From: an uncultured Candidatus Melainabacteria bacterium
GTDB taxonomy: Bacteria > Cyanobacteriota > Vampirovibrionia > Gastranaerophilales > Gastranaerophilaceae
Length of the DNA: 64,000 nt
Direction of reading: 5' to 3'
Assembly: GCA_934692485.1 (NCBI GenBank)
Contig: CAKUTX010000003.1
Location: forward strand, 62,001-126,000
Shown piece by piece: positions 44,664 to 53,912 of the stretch (position 1 is the first letter of the stretch; each line of letters begins with the position of its first letter). The notes below the pieces were generated by a model, which worked only from the letters and a program-made list of their open reading frames with translations, ran no database searches and was not told the DNA's origin. Position numbers and translations under genes: made by a program.

Positions 44664-45893
44664 CTAAACTGATGTATATTTAAAATCTTTTATAAAATCT
44701 TCTACAATAACAACCAATTCCTTTTGACTAATTTTGGTCAAAGGCAACTGAATTTCCTTATTTTCTGGACTATCTAATCCTTCATGCGTTTGGGCAATAA
44801 TAATTTTTGCAAATCCAGGATAAATAATTCGCAAAGTACTGTCCTGTTTTTCATTTTTTAGATGGAACACACATTGCTCTCCATCAGTATATTGCTCTAT
44901 TTCTGTCTTAAATAATTTTTCTTCCCATGTTTTTTGCAAACGATAAAAAACTGGAGTTATAACTTTTTCCATTTTTTTATTAAAAATTTGTCTAAAAATT
45001 TTGTAATTTTTCGGCTGGTCGGAACAATCATCTAACCATTCGTCCAATGTATCATCATTTTTTTCTTCCGCAAACACAAATTCTGCATTTGTTGCAACTG
45101 CATCTGAAAGAGCCTGCAATACATCTCGTTCCATCTCACTAAACGATTTATGAGCAATTCCAGAAATTCCAGCACATATATCAAGATTACCATCATAATT
45201 ATCTTTAATTTTATTCAAAACAACAATAGCTGAATTAAAATCAGTTTTTGGCAATAAAATATAAAACTTTGCTCCACGACCCAATGTTGGAACATCATCA
45301 ACTCTAATCGATGCTAATATTGCTTTTGCCATCTTTTCAACAGAAAAAACAGATTTTGCACTTTCCGAAGGAGCAAGCGCAACAAGAACACCGCTATCCA
45401 ACAAATTATCATCAATAACATTTTCGATAACTTGTTCAGCATGACTATAATTATATAAACCAGTTAAATCATCTATAACTTTTAATTGCTCCAATAATTT
45501 ATTATTTCGCAATGCCGCTAATTTAATTGAATTATGCTTTATGTTATTAACAGCTCTTATTACCAACTCAAAATCATCTGCTGAGGCAAATGCAAAGTCA
45601 TCCGCTCCATTGTCATAAGCTGCTAAAATCAGACCTTTATTGTAAGAATTCACCAACAATATAATACATAAATTATTATTTACTCGGAGTTTTTTAATAA
45701 GTTCTACCGTGTCTTGCGCAGAACCACTTTCATGTACAAATATCAATTCCGCACGAGTAAGCTCCTGCGTTGATAATGCTTCTTTATAATCAGACAAAAC
45801 AACCGCATCATCTTTTCTCAAAAACAATAGTTTTTCTCGTAATGCTTTCGAAACAGTTTCATCATCCGATATTAAAAGAATATTATTTTCCAT
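44664..45893 (-). CDS. Degenerate receiver-GGDEF protein
   Basis: Residues 1-~120 look like a response-regulator receiver (ILLISDDETVSKALREKLLF), but the phospho-accepting Asp is replaced: the third strand reads ELIFVHESG. Next comes a GGDEF-like domain with DDLTGLYNYSHAEQVI, yet the signature loop reads LGRGAKFYILLP instead of GGDEF. A C-terminal ~130 residues (NKKMEKVITPVFYRLQKTWE) match nothing I know. It is thus probably catalytically inactive and a binding or sensing protein. It starts three bases after ftsX, in the ftsE-ftsX operon, so a link to cell division is plausible. Confidence 0.75.
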   Translation of the reverse strand: MENNILLISDDETVSKALREKLLFLRKDDAVVLSDYKEALSTQELTRAELIFVHESGSAQDTVELIKKLRVNNNLCIILLVNSYNKGLILAAYDNGADDFAFASADDFELVIRAVNNIKHNSIKLAALRNNKLLEQLKVIDDLTGLYNYSHAEQVIENVIDDNLLDSGVLVALAPSESAKSVFSVEKMAKAILASIRVDDVPTLGRGAKFYILLPKTDFNSAIVVLNKIKDNYDGNLDICAGISGIAHKSFSEMERDVLQALSDAVATNAEFVFAEEKNDDTLDEWLDDCSDQPKNYKIFRQIFNKKMEKVITPVFYRLQKTWEEKLFKTEIEQYTDGEQCVFHLKNEKQDSTLRIIYPGFAKIIIAQTHEGLDSPENKEIQLPLTKISQKELVVIVEDFIKDFKYTSV

Positions 45894-45896
45894 TAA

Positions 45897-46805
45897 CTAT
45901 ACCTGCAAATGTTTTTTGATACATAAGAAACTTCCACCAGCACCAAATAGAATTGCCATAGCGAACATTACACCTATTACAAAATTTTGTGCATACAAAG
46001 GAGTTGGAACCATAAAAAATTGGTGCATATGATTTAATCCGTTTTGAACACAATTTAACGGCAACACCGCGATTGCAGCCCCTGAAAAGCCATAAAAAGC
46101 TCCTTGCATAATGAGTGGAAATCTAATATACCAGTTTGAAACACCCATCAAACGCATGATTTCAATCTCATCTTTTCTCGATTGAATAACCAGTTGAATG
46201 GTATTATTAATAATAGTAACAGTTAACATTGCCATTATTATCACAACCAAAACCGTAATAACATTTACAACATGATTTAAAGCCTCAATCTTTTTGGCCA
46301 AGTCTTGAGCATAACTCATATCTTCTACAGATTTTAGTTGTTTAATATTTTTAAATACAAACTCAATATTTTCTGGTTTGTCAACTTTTACATGAAGCGT
46401 ATCAGGTAAAGGATTGTCTATATCAGGTAAATCCATCTCCCTTTTTAAATTAGCCCAAGAAGAAGCTTTTGGAACAAGAGTAACCCCTTCGACATGCTCA
46501 AAGTCTTTAATTCTTGTTTTAGTAACATTAGCATCAGCATTGTCTTTTAAATAAACAGAAATTTCCAAGACATTTCCAAGTTCATGCGCAAATGACGAAA
46601 TAGATATTGCTGAGCGGAAAAATGATGCAAATATCGTCAATATTGCAGCCATAGTCGTAATTATCACAAGATTTACAATTCCAGTTCTGTGAATATCGTG
46701 AATAGTTTCTTTGGTTAAACGGTATAATATCCTAAGTTCACATAACCAATCTTTCGGAATGTGTTTTTTCACTTTTTTCTTTATTTCAACTTTTGAATTA
46801 TTCAT
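45897..46805 (-). CDS. ftsX: Cell-division permease-like protein FtsX
   Basis: FtsX, with FtsE, activates peptidoglycan hydrolases at the division site. One membrane helix near residue 40-60 (LVIITTMAAILTIFASFFRS), an extracytoplasmic loop (~70-170), then three helices in the C-terminal half with the FtsX motif DEIEIMRLMGVSNWYIRFPL. The ATG 46805 overlaps the end of ftsE by eight bases, so translation is coupled; the open frame reaches 46847, but the overlap start is standard. The length of 302 residues is normal. Confidence 0.95.
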   Translation of the reverse strand: MNNSKVEIKKKVKKHIPKDWLCELRILYRLTKETIHDIHRTGIVNLVIITTMAAILTIFASFFRSAISISSFAHELGNVLEISVYLKDNADANVTKTRIKDFEHVEGVTLVPKASSWANLKREMDLPDIDNPLPDTLHVKVDKPENIEFVFKNIKQLKSVEDMSYAQDLAKKIEALNHVVNVITVLVVIIMAMLTVTIINNTIQLVIQSRKDEIEIMRLMGVSNWYIRFPLIMQGAFYGFSGAAIAVLPLNCVQNGLNHMHQFFMVPTPLYAQNFVIGVMFAMAILFGAGGSFLCIKKHLQV

Positions 46806-47475
46806 ATGTACCTGCTTGTATATCTCTAACAACTTCACCTTTATCAAGAGTTATAACCCTCTTACGGAAATAATCTACCATTGCGTTATCATGCGTAGAT
46901 ACAATTACGGTTATACCTCTTTGATTAATTTGATCCAAAATCTGCATGATTTCCATTGAATTTTTTGGGTCCAAGTTTCCAGTAGGCTCATCCGCAATCA
47001 ATAATGGAGGACCATTTACAATTGCTCTGGCAATACCTACTCTTTGTTGTTCACCACCTGACAATTCTGACGGAAAAGCATTCATTTTGTCATATAATCC
47101 AACAATCTTCAACGCTCCTGATACTCTTGCATTTATTTCTTTTGAACTTATTCCAAGAGTTCTGATTACATAAGCGACATTGTCATAAACACTTTGATTT
47201 TGAAGCAACTTATAATCTTGAAATACAATTCCCATGCAACGTCTAAGGTTAGGAATTTTTTCACTTGGCAAATTAGCGACATTAATTCCTCCAATTGTAA
47301 CGGTTCCGCTAGATGGGCGTTCTTCGTTATACAATAGTTTCATTAACGTTGATTTACCTGCACCTGATGCCCCTACAATAAAAACAAATTCGCCAGACAT
47401 TATATCCAGATTAATGTTTTTAAGAGCATAGTTATCATTTTTATATTTTTTTGTTACTTCTCTAAATTGAATCAT
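46798..47475 (-). CDS. ftsE: Cell-division ATP-binding protein FtsE
   Basis: An ABC ATPase starting MIQFREVTKKYKNDNYALKN, Walker A GASGAGKSTLMKLL, Q-loop FQDYKLL, signature LSGGEQQRVGIARA, Walker B PLLIADEPTGNLDP, and the H-loop VSTHDNAMVDYF. The length of 225 residues matches FtsE. The start ATG 47475 has SD GGAG; an in-frame GTG at 47487 is less likely. It is followed by ftsX with overlap and then the degenerate REC-GGDEF gene. Confidence 0.95.
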   Translation of the reverse strand: MIQFREVTKKYKNDNYALKNINLDIMSGEFVFIVGASGAGKSTLMKLLYNEERPSSGTVTIGGINVANLPSEKIPNLRRCMGIVFQDYKLLQNQSVYDNVAYVIRTLGISSKEINARVSGALKIVGLYDKMNAFPSELSGGEQQRVGIARAIVNGPPLLIADEPTGNLDPKNSMEIMQILDQINQRGITVIVSTHDNAMVDYFRKRVITLDKGEVVRDIQAGTYE

Positions 47476-47499
47476 GTCATTCTCCACTACATAAATTTA

Positions 47500-48450
47500 T
47501 TATTTATGAGATACAAAATCTTTTATACTTTTTTCAAGCTTGCTGGCACTTAATCCGTAAAAATCAAGAAGAATATCAGAATTTCCACTTTGCCCAAATT
47601 GGTCGTTTACACCAATTCTTTTTACAGGAACAGGATATTTTTCTGACAATACTTCACAAATAGCACTTCCTAGCCCGCCTATTACGGAATGGTTTTCCAC
47701 AGTTATAACTTTTTTTGTTTTCTTTGCGCATGCCAAAATTGTTTCTTCATCAATTGGCTTTACAACCGGAACATTAACCACTTGAACAGAGTATCCTTCT
47801 TTTTCAAGTGAATTTGCAGCATCAAGAGCTTCAGCCAATGTTTCACCATTCGTAAACACTGTAACATCTGCTCCATCTTTAACAATATTTGCTTTATGAA
47901 AATCAAATCTGTAGTTATCGTCAAATATTTCACAAACATTACTTCTCGGAATTCTTATATACATAGGGCCGGCATGCTCTGCCGCATACTTAAGAACTTC
48001 CTCACACTCTTTGCAATCAGACGGAACGATTACAGACATGTTAGGCAATCCTCGCATTAAAGAAACATCTTCCAAAGCTTCATGACTTGCGCCATCTTCT
48101 CCGACCGTTACACCACCATGAGTCCCGATTACTTTTACGTTAAATTTCGGATAACAAACAGAATTTCGAACCTGATCATATGCCCTACCTGTTATAAAAA
48201 CGGCAAAACTAGCTGCGAATGGGATTTTTCCAGTAGATGCCAATCCAACAGCAGTCGTAATCATATCTTGTTCCGCAATCCCACAATCGAAAAATCTTTC
48301 AGGAAATTCTTTTGCGAAAAATTTAGTTTGAGTTGAGCATGACAAATCTGCGTCCAACACAACTATATCTTTGTTGTTTTTCCCTAATTCTGCTAAAGTT
48401 TTACCAAAAACAGATCTGATAGATTTCTTCTTAGTTCTGTCAATAATCAT
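47500..48450 (-). CDS. Transketolase C-terminal subunit
   Basis: A ~316-residue protein equal to the pyrimidine-binding and C-terminal domains of transketolase: FDCGIAEQDMITTAVGLAST with the TPP glutamate, GGVTVGEDGASHEALEDVS, PNMSVIVPSDCKECEEVL and GPMYIRIPRS. Split transketolases need an N-terminal partner, but no such gene is adjacent in this window. ATG 48450 is preferred over an in-frame TTG at 48459. It could belong to 1-deoxyxylulose synthase-like relatives, but its size fits a split transketolase half. A TATAAA-like -10 lies upstream. Confidence 0.88.
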   Translation of the reverse strand: MIIDRTKKKSIRSVFGKTLAELGKNNKDIVVLDADLSCSTQTKFFAKEFPERFFDCGIAEQDMITTAVGLASTGKIPFAASFAVFITGRAYDQVRNSVCYPKFNVKVIGTHGGVTVGEDGASHEALEDVSLMRGLPNMSVIVPSDCKECEEVLKYAAEHAGPMYIRIPRSNVCEIFDDNYRFDFHKANIVKDGADVTVFTNGETLAEALDAANSLEKEGYSVQVVNVPVVKPIDEETILACAKKTKKVITVENHSVIGGLGSAICEVLSEKYPVPVKRIGVNDQFGQSGNSDILLDFYGLSASKLEKSIKDFVSHK

Positions 48451-48645
48451 AATATCCAATCCCGTTTATAACTTAAGTACTACAATAGTATAGCACAAAC
48501 AAAATTTAATCAAATTTTTGAAAACTTGTTACAAATTTGTTAAGAATTATTAAAATATTTTTTAATTTTAGCAATTTTCTTTCTTGAGGGATATTTAAAC
48601 AGTAGAATAAAAATATGGAAGATTTTATCGAAAGGAAGAAATTAA

Positions 48646-49779
48646 ATGATTCAAGCTCCAAATTTAGTAAATCCTTACATGCAACCCCAAATGCAGCCAT
48701 ACATGCCGCAACAGATGCTGCAACCTGCACCTAATTACAATGCTGTAAAGATTGATGTTCTCAACCCGACTGTTAGCGCTCCTGCTATTGGACAGCCAGC
48801 TCAGTATGCACCTCAATATGCCCAGCCGACAGCTCCATATTACGCTTATCCGCAAGCGCAATTATATAACTATCCGCAGGCTCAAACACAACCTTATTAC
48901 CCACCGGTAGTATCACAGGTTCCACAAATGCCGCAAATGCCTCAAGCACCTCAAGCGGTAACTCCGGAAGCAGTGCAATCTGTAGCTCCTCAACAAGTTA
49001 TTCAACAACAAAACATTAATACACCGGCTCCGGTTGTAACTCAACCGACTGCAACTCCTCAACAAGTTGCAACTCCAAAGGTTGAAGTTGAACAACCTGT
49101 TCCAATGACACCACAAGTTGATTTGAATTCATTCATTGCAAAATTGTCAAATCCGGACTATGAAGTTCAAGCAAATGCAATGGAAGAAATTGCAAATATG
49201 GTAAAAGATGAACCGCAAAAAGCTACTGAATTGCTTGATGAAAAAATTGTTAATTCATTAAATAATATCATTAATGCTGATTCTAGCAAACTTGAAGGTC
49301 CAACTGCAGAACAAATTGCAGCTAGACAAAAATTGATGAAAGGTGAACAACTTTCAGAAGCTGACAAAAAATTAGCAACAACTATCACTCCGATGGAACA
49401 AGCTGAAAGAAATAAAAGCTATGCAATGTTCACTTCTTCAATAATGCAAAAATTATATGGTGATGAAGTAGCAAAATTGACAGGTTCTACTGTTCCTCTA
49501 ACAGAATTACCTGGAGCTGTTCCGATTGTTGAACAATTAAAGAACAACCCTAACCCAATGGTTAGAACCTCAGCAATCGAAGCGTTAAGCTATATTCAAC
49601 AACCAGCTTACAAACAAGACTTGACAACATTGTTTACAATCGCTAAAAACGACCAAGACAAAACCGTTCAAGAAGCAGCAACAGCAGCTTTGGCAAAATT
49701 AGAACAAATGCCAGCAGAACAAGTTGCAAAAAAAATAGAAATGGAACCACAAAAACAACAACCAGCTCAAGCTGCATAA
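48646..49779 (+). CDS. Pro/Gln/Tyr-rich protein with HEAT-like domain
   Basis: The first ~150 residues are low-complexity and rich in proline, glutamine and tyrosine (VNPYMQPQMQPYMPQQMLQP, APYYAYPQAQLYNYPQAQ), likely disordered. The last ~220 are helical repeats resembling HEAT: NSFIAKLSNPDYEVQANAME, NPNPMVRTSAIEALSYIQ, TVQEAATAALAKLEQM. No signal peptide or membrane helix. No family is recognised; a scaffold is plausible. SD AAAGGAAG precedes ATG 48646, and a strong terminator follows. A short IR-free gap of ~185 bp lies upstream. Confidence 0.75.
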   Translation: MIQAPNLVNPYMQPQMQPYMPQQMLQPAPNYNAVKIDVLNPTVSAPAIGQPAQYAPQYAQPTAPYYAYPQAQLYNYPQAQTQPYYPPVVSQVPQMPQMPQAPQAVTPEAVQSVAPQQVIQQQNINTPAPVVTQPTATPQQVATPKVEVEQPVPMTPQVDLNSFIAKLSNPDYEVQANAMEEIANMVKDEPQKATELLDEKIVNSLNNIINADSSKLEGPTAEQIAARQKLMKGEQLSEADKKLATTITPMEQAERNKSYAMFTSSIMQKLYGDEVAKLTGSTVPLTELPGAVPIVEQLKNNPNPMVRTSAIEALSYIQQPAYKQDLTTLFTIAKNDQDKTVQEAATAALAKLEQMPAEQVAKKIEMEPQKQQPAQAA

Positions 49780-49808
49780 TCTAATATAATTTCTTTCTTC
49801 ATATAATA

Positions 49809-49837
49809 AAAAAGGCCTCAAAACTTGAGGCCTTTTT
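49809..49837 (+). terminator. Terminator after HEAT-like gene
   Basis: A 12-bp stem AAAAAGGCCTCA/TGAGGCCTTTTT, five-base loop, and T run. Confidence 0.92.
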
Positions 49838-49911
49838 ACTTTTTTTTTAAAATAATTATAAATTTAATATAATATAATTTAACATTCATTTTTTTTATAA
49901 CCGACTTATGA

Positions 49912-49917
49912 TAAAAT
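49912..49917 (+). promoter_or_regulatory. Extended -10 of dnaE (leaderless)
   Basis: TG A TAAAAT: the hexamer at 49912-49917 lies seven bases before ATG 49925, preceded by TG. No SD. The -35 area is a T run. Confidence 0.5.
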
Positions 49918-49924
49918 TTTAACT

Positions 49925-52900
49925 ATGGACGAAAAACAATTTGTACCGCTTCATTTACACAGCGAATTTTCCCTTTTAGACGGGGCTATAAAACTCAAAA
50001 ACTTATGTAATTTTGCAAAAGAACATAACATGCCAGCCGTTGCCGTTACCGATCACGGGGTCATGTACGGAGTTCTTGACTTATATTTAGAAGCAAAAGC
50101 TGCTGGAATAAAGCCAATTATCGGTTGCGAATTTTATATGCATAATGGCGATTTGTCAGAAAGAAATCCAAATAACAACCCAAGATACCACTTGGTATTG
50201 CTGGCAAAAAACAATACTGGTTACATGAATATGGTTAAATTGGCCTCAGATGCAGCTTGTAAAGGTTTTTACATGAAACCGCGTATAAACTTTGAACTTC
50301 TTGAAAAACACCACGAAGGAATTATATGCTGTTCTGCTTGTTTAGGTGGAGAAGTTTTACAGCACTTGCTAAAAGGGGATTATGACGGTGCAAAAGCTGT
50401 AGCAAAAAGATTTAAAGATTTATTTGGAGAAGATTATTATATAGAACTTCAAGATCACGGCATGGAAGAACAAAAACGGACAAACCCAGATTTGATAAGA
50501 CTTGCCAAAGAACTTGATATAAAAATGATTATTACTAACGACTCTCACTATCTTAAAAAAGAGGATGCTGACTGGCATGATACATTGCTTTGCATGCAAA
50601 CTCAGTCAATGAAAGATGAAGAAAATCGTTTTCATTTCCCAAATAATGAATTTTATGTAAAAACTGTTTCAGAAATGAGAGATGCTTTCAAATGGATGGA
50701 TTCTGAAACATTTGATCAGTGTATTCAAAATACTGTTGATATTGCAGAACAATGCCACGTAACCATAAAATGGGAAGCTCCTTTACCTGACTTCAAAGTT
50801 CCACCAAATCATACAACAGACTCATATCTTGAAGAACTTGTTATGCAAGGACTAAAAAGAAAATACGGTGAGGAAAATATTACATCTGAATTAAAAGAAC
50901 GTGTAAAGTATGAGCTCGGAATTATCGAAAAAATGGGTTTTTCAGCATATTTCTTAATTACGTGGGATTTTATCCATTTTGCAAAAACTCATGATATTCC
51001 GGTTGGCCCTGGTAGAGGTTCCGCCGCCGGCTCTGTTGTTGCATATGCCTTAGACATAACAGATCTTGACCCTATCCGTCACCATCTGTTGTTTGAAAGA
51101 TTTTTAAACCCTGAACGATTTAGTATGCCTGATATTGATACCGATTTTTGTATTGAAAAACGTGGTGAAGTTATTGACTACGTTGTAGAAAAATATGGGG
51201 CGGATAAAGTTTGTCAGATTATTACTTTTAACACTCTTGCTGCAAGAAATGCATTCAAAAGTGTTGCCAGAGTGTTCGGCATGGAGTATGCAAAAAGCAA
51301 CAAAACTGCTTCTTTAATTGAAGATACTATTGAAGGTTCAATGATAGAAGGCTCCGAACTCAAAAAGTTATACGATGAAGATTCTGAAATAAAAAGAGTT
51401 ATTGATACTGCGAAATGCGTTGAAGGTATAAAATGCGGTATTGGTATGCACGCAGCTGGAGTTATCATTTCGTACAAGCCTTTAGACCAAATCGTACCGG
51501 TTCAGCCATCTAAAGATGGGATTATTATCACACAATATCACCGAGAAATCTTGGAAAAAATGAAGCTTTTAAAAATGGACTTTTTGGGGTTACGCAACCT
51601 TACAATGATTCATAAAACAGTTAAGCTTATAAAAAAATGCCAAGGCATTGATGTTGATATTAACCATATTCCTTTAGATGACAAACCTACATACGATATG
51701 CTTGTTCGAGGCGAAACAGTTGGGGTATTCCAATTAGAATCCTCTGGCATGACAAGTTTGGTAAAAAAATTAAAACCCGACGTATTTGAAGATTTGGGTG
51801 CCTTAGTAGCACTATTCAGACCAGGCCCTTTGGGCTCTGGCATGGTTGATGACTTTGTAGAAAGAAAACATGGACGTCAAGCTATCACTTATGCTCATCC
51901 AAGACTAGAACCAATTCTTAAAGATACCTACGGGACAATGGTATATCAAGAACAAATCATGCAGATATTTCAAGTTATGGCAGATTACTCTCTTGGTCAA
52001 GCCGATCAGGTTCGTCGTATGATGGGGCACAAAGATCCGGAAGCTATGGCTGCTCAAGAAGGAAAACTTATTGAAGGTTCTGCAAAATACGGAATGAAAG
52101 CAGAAGATGCAAAAAAATTGTTTAATCAAATTCAAAACTTTGCAGCTTATTGCTTTAACCGTGCGCACTCATCAGCTTATGCATTTGTTGCGTATCAAAC
52201 GGCTTATTTAAAATGCCATTATCCTGTCGAGTATTTATCAGCACTTTTATCCAGTGTTGCTGGCGACCAAGAAAAAACTCAAGCTTATATTGAAGAAGCA
52301 TTAAAATATGGAATAAAAGTACTTCCTCCTGATATAAACAAATCATATCTAGAATACGCTCCGGATGGTAAAAACATTCGCTTTGGTTTAGCTTCAATTA
52401 AACAGGTTGGAGAAGCTGTAATTGAAGAAATTATTAAAGAAAGAGAAGAAAATGGAGATTTTAAGTCTATTTACGATTATATCAAACGACTTGATACAAA
52501 GTGCTCCAATAAAAAAACTTTAGAAGGATTAATTAAAGCCGGAACTTTCTCATCAATAGAGAAAAGCAGAAAACAATTGATGAACAACATTGAATACATA
52601 ACGGCAACAGCCTCAAAAGAATCTAAAGCAAAAGAATCAGGTCAGGGGAGTTTGTTCGACATGCTCGGAGATACTTCTGCGATTGAAGATGCGAAATTCC
52701 AACTATCAGGCTCTGACGAAGAATATGATGCTAGAACTTTGCAAAACTTTGAAAAAGAATTTTTAGGTTTTTATGTTACGAGCCACCCTCTATCTACTAT
52801 TAGGAGCAAATTGCCATTTTTAATGACCCATAAAATCACAGAAATTCCAGAATTGGCAAACGATAAAATAGTTACAATTTGTGGACTTATCACTGCAGTA

Positions 52901-53404
52901 AAACAAATTCCAACCAAAAAAGATCCGACAAAGTTTATCAGATTTATAACTGTTGAAGATTTATCTGGGAAAATTGAAGTTATTGCGTTCAATAGAACAA
53001 TTCAAGAATATGGCGATTTCTTGCAAAACGAACAAAGAGTTATTATATCAGGAAAAGTTAGCAGAAGAAGTGACGACGAGCCGCCAACACTTTTGGTTGA
53101 AAGCGTAAAAACCGTGGATAATTCAAATATATTTACGATAACTTTGCACGATGATTTAAAGTTTGAGGAATTTGTATTCTTGAAAAATCTATTGTGCCAG
53201 CATGCTGGCTCAGATCCAGTTACTTTCAAACTAAAAGATTTAGAGGGGCAAGATGTAAAAGTTCTTGCGGCATCAATGTTTTGGGTAGACAGTTCAAACG
53301 AACTCGTAAATATATTAAAAAAACAATTTGGAGAAAAATTAGATATAAACATCCGTTCTTTGGATAGTAACGAAAAAGAAGTTAAAGAAGAACAAGTTGT
53401 ATAA
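49925..53404 (+). CDS. dnaE: DNA polymerase III alpha subunit
   Basis: The replicative polymerase. The N-terminal PHP domain shows PLHLHSEFSLLDGAI and AVTDHGVMYGVLD. The core has VGPGRGSAAGSVVAYALDIT, the catalytic PDIDTDFCIEKRGEVIDYV, NRAHSSAYAFVAYQTAYLK, an HhH segment, and a C-terminal OB fold (KIVTICGLITAVKQIPTKKD). QGSLF at 907-911 is the internal clamp-binding motif. The gene is 1159 residues, continuous, with no intein, unlike the split intein dnaE of many cyanobacteria. No SD; the -10 box is seven bases upstream. Confidence 0.97.
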   Translation: MDEKQFVPLHLHSEFSLLDGAIKLKNLCNFAKEHNMPAVAVTDHGVMYGVLDLYLEAKAAGIKPIIGCEFYMHNGDLSERNPNNNPRYHLVLLAKNNTGYMNMVKLASDAACKGFYMKPRINFELLEKHHEGIICCSACLGGEVLQHLLKGDYDGAKAVAKRFKDLFGEDYYIELQDHGMEEQKRTNPDLIRLAKELDIKMIITNDSHYLKKEDADWHDTLLCMQTQSMKDEENRFHFPNNEFYVKTVSEMRDAFKWMDSETFDQCIQNTVDIAEQCHVTIKWEAPLPDFKVPPNHTTDSYLEELVMQGLKRKYGEENITSELKERVKYELGIIEKMGFSAYFLITWDFIHFAKTHDIPVGPGRGSAAGSVVAYALDITDLDPIRHHLLFERFLNPERFSMPDIDTDFCIEKRGEVIDYVVEKYGADKVCQIITFNTLAARNAFKSVARVFGMEYAKSNKTASLIEDTIEGSMIEGSELKKLYDEDSEIKRVIDTAKCVEGIKCGIGMHAAGVIISYKPLDQIVPVQPSKDGIIITQYHREILEKMKLLKMDFLGLRNLTMIHKTVKLIKKCQGIDVDINHIPLDDKPTYDMLVRGETVGVFQLESSGMTSLVKKLKPDVFEDLGALVALFRPGPLGSGMVDDFVERKHGRQAITYAHPRLEPILKDTYGTMVYQEQIMQIFQVMADYSLGQADQVRRMMGHKDPEAMAAQEGKLIEGSAKYGMKAEDAKKLFNQIQNFAAYCFNRAHSSAYAFVAYQTAYLKCHYPVEYLSALLSSVAGDQEKTQAYIEEALKYGIKVLPPDINKSYLEYAPDGKNIRFGLASIKQVGEAVIEEIIKEREENGDFKSIYDYIKRLDTKCSNKKTLEGLIKAGTFSSIEKSRKQLMNNIEYITATASKESKAKESGQGSLFDMLGDTSAIEDAKFQLSGSDEEYDARTLQNFEKEFLGFYVTSHPLSTIRSKLPFLMTHKITEIPELANDKIVTICGLITAVKQIPTKKDPTKFIRFITVEDLSGKIEVIAFNRTIQEYGDFLQNEQRVIISGKVSRRSDDEPPTLLVESVKTVDNSNIFTITLHDDLKFEEFVFLKNLLCQHAGSDPVTFKLKDLEGQDVKVLAASMFWVDSSNELVNILKKQFGEKLDINIRSLDSNEKEVKEEQVV

Positions 53405-53429
53405 AGAATAAAAAAATTAGAAAAAAGAC

Positions 53430-53458
53430 TTGCAAAAAAAAATCTTTCATGTAATAAT
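53430..53458 (+). promoter_or_regulatory. Promoter of tRNA-Gly
   Basis: TTGCAA (53430-53435), 17 bases, AATAAT (53453-53458). The tRNA begins 15 bases further on. Confidence 0.55.
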
Positions 53459-53473
53459 AAAAAAGTACCCGAT

Positions 53474-53545
53474 GCGGGGGTAATTCAGTGGTAGAATGCT
53501 TCCTTGCCAAGGAAGATGTCGCGAGTTCGAGCCTCGTCTCCCGCT
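53474..53545 (+). tRNA. tRNA-Gly (anticodon GCC)
   Basis: A complete cloverleaf of 72 bases: acceptor GCGGGGG pairs with CTCCCGC (one G-U), D arm with TTCAGTGGTAGAA, anticodon loop TTGCCAA (GCC, glycine), T-loop GTTCGAGCC. The CCA end is not encoded; the discriminator is T. It has its own promoter and terminator. Confidence 0.96.
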
Positions 53546-53549
53546 AATT

Positions 53550-53579
53550 AAAAAGACTCACTATTTGGTGGGTCTTTTT
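53550..53579 (+). terminator. Terminator after tRNA-Gly
   Basis: AAAAAGACTCAC pairs with GTGGGTCTTTTT (one G-U), six-base loop, T5. Confidence 0.92.
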
Positions 53580-53624
53580 AATTTGTAGAGATAGTGGTGA
53601 GAAGCTCGGATTTCAAGTTTGAGC

Positions 53625-53659
53625 GACCTATGAGCAGAGGGCGAAGACTTGAATGTGAA
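53625..53659 (+). repeat. 35-bp direct repeat, copy 1
   Basis: GACCTATGAGCAGAGGGCGA begins a 35-bp unit ending TTGAATGTGAA, repeated at 53913-53947 with one change (A to G at base 24 or so). Confidence 0.9.
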
Positions 53660-53717
53660 TAAATGAAATTTATGAAACATTCAATCGTAGACCCGTTTAA
53701 TGCGAACAGGTCAAGAC

Positions 53718-53733
53718 AGCCTCGTCTCCCGCT
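53718..53733 (+). repeat. Duplicate of tRNA-Gly 3' end (att-like)
   Basis: AGCCTCGTCTCCCGCT is identical to the last 16 bases of the tRNA (53530-53545), 188 bp downstream, and like the tRNA is followed directly by a terminator. Confidence 0.85.
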
Positions 53734-53737
53734 CCAT

Positions 53738-53770
53738 AAAAAAGGATTGGATATATTCCAATCCTTTTTT
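53738..53770 (+). terminator. Terminator following the tRNA-end duplicate
   Basis: AAAAAAGGATTGGA pairs perfectly with TCCAATCCTTTTTT over a five-base loop. No gene is directly upstream except the partial tRNA copy. Confidence 0.92.
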
Positions 53771-53912
53771 ATTTTGTGTGAAAAACGGATAATAACGAGC
53801 GACAAAATAAGTTGCGTGAGCGAGCTGAGGCTGGAGTGCTTTTGCTTAAAGTGCTATTAGCACAAAAGCAAAACACGAAATTGCCGTTAAACGCGAGCGA
53901 ACAAGAGCGAGT

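Noticed and set aside
49925..53404. Split or intein-bearing dnaE as in Cyanobacteria
   Set aside because: The frame is continuous through the usual intein insertion area, with no intein motifs.
53578..53860. Open frames of 65-75 codons on both strands in the region after tRNA-Gly
   Set aside because: They run through the tRNA-end duplicate, a perfect terminator and the direct repeat, and have no SD or promoter. Composition is not protein-like.
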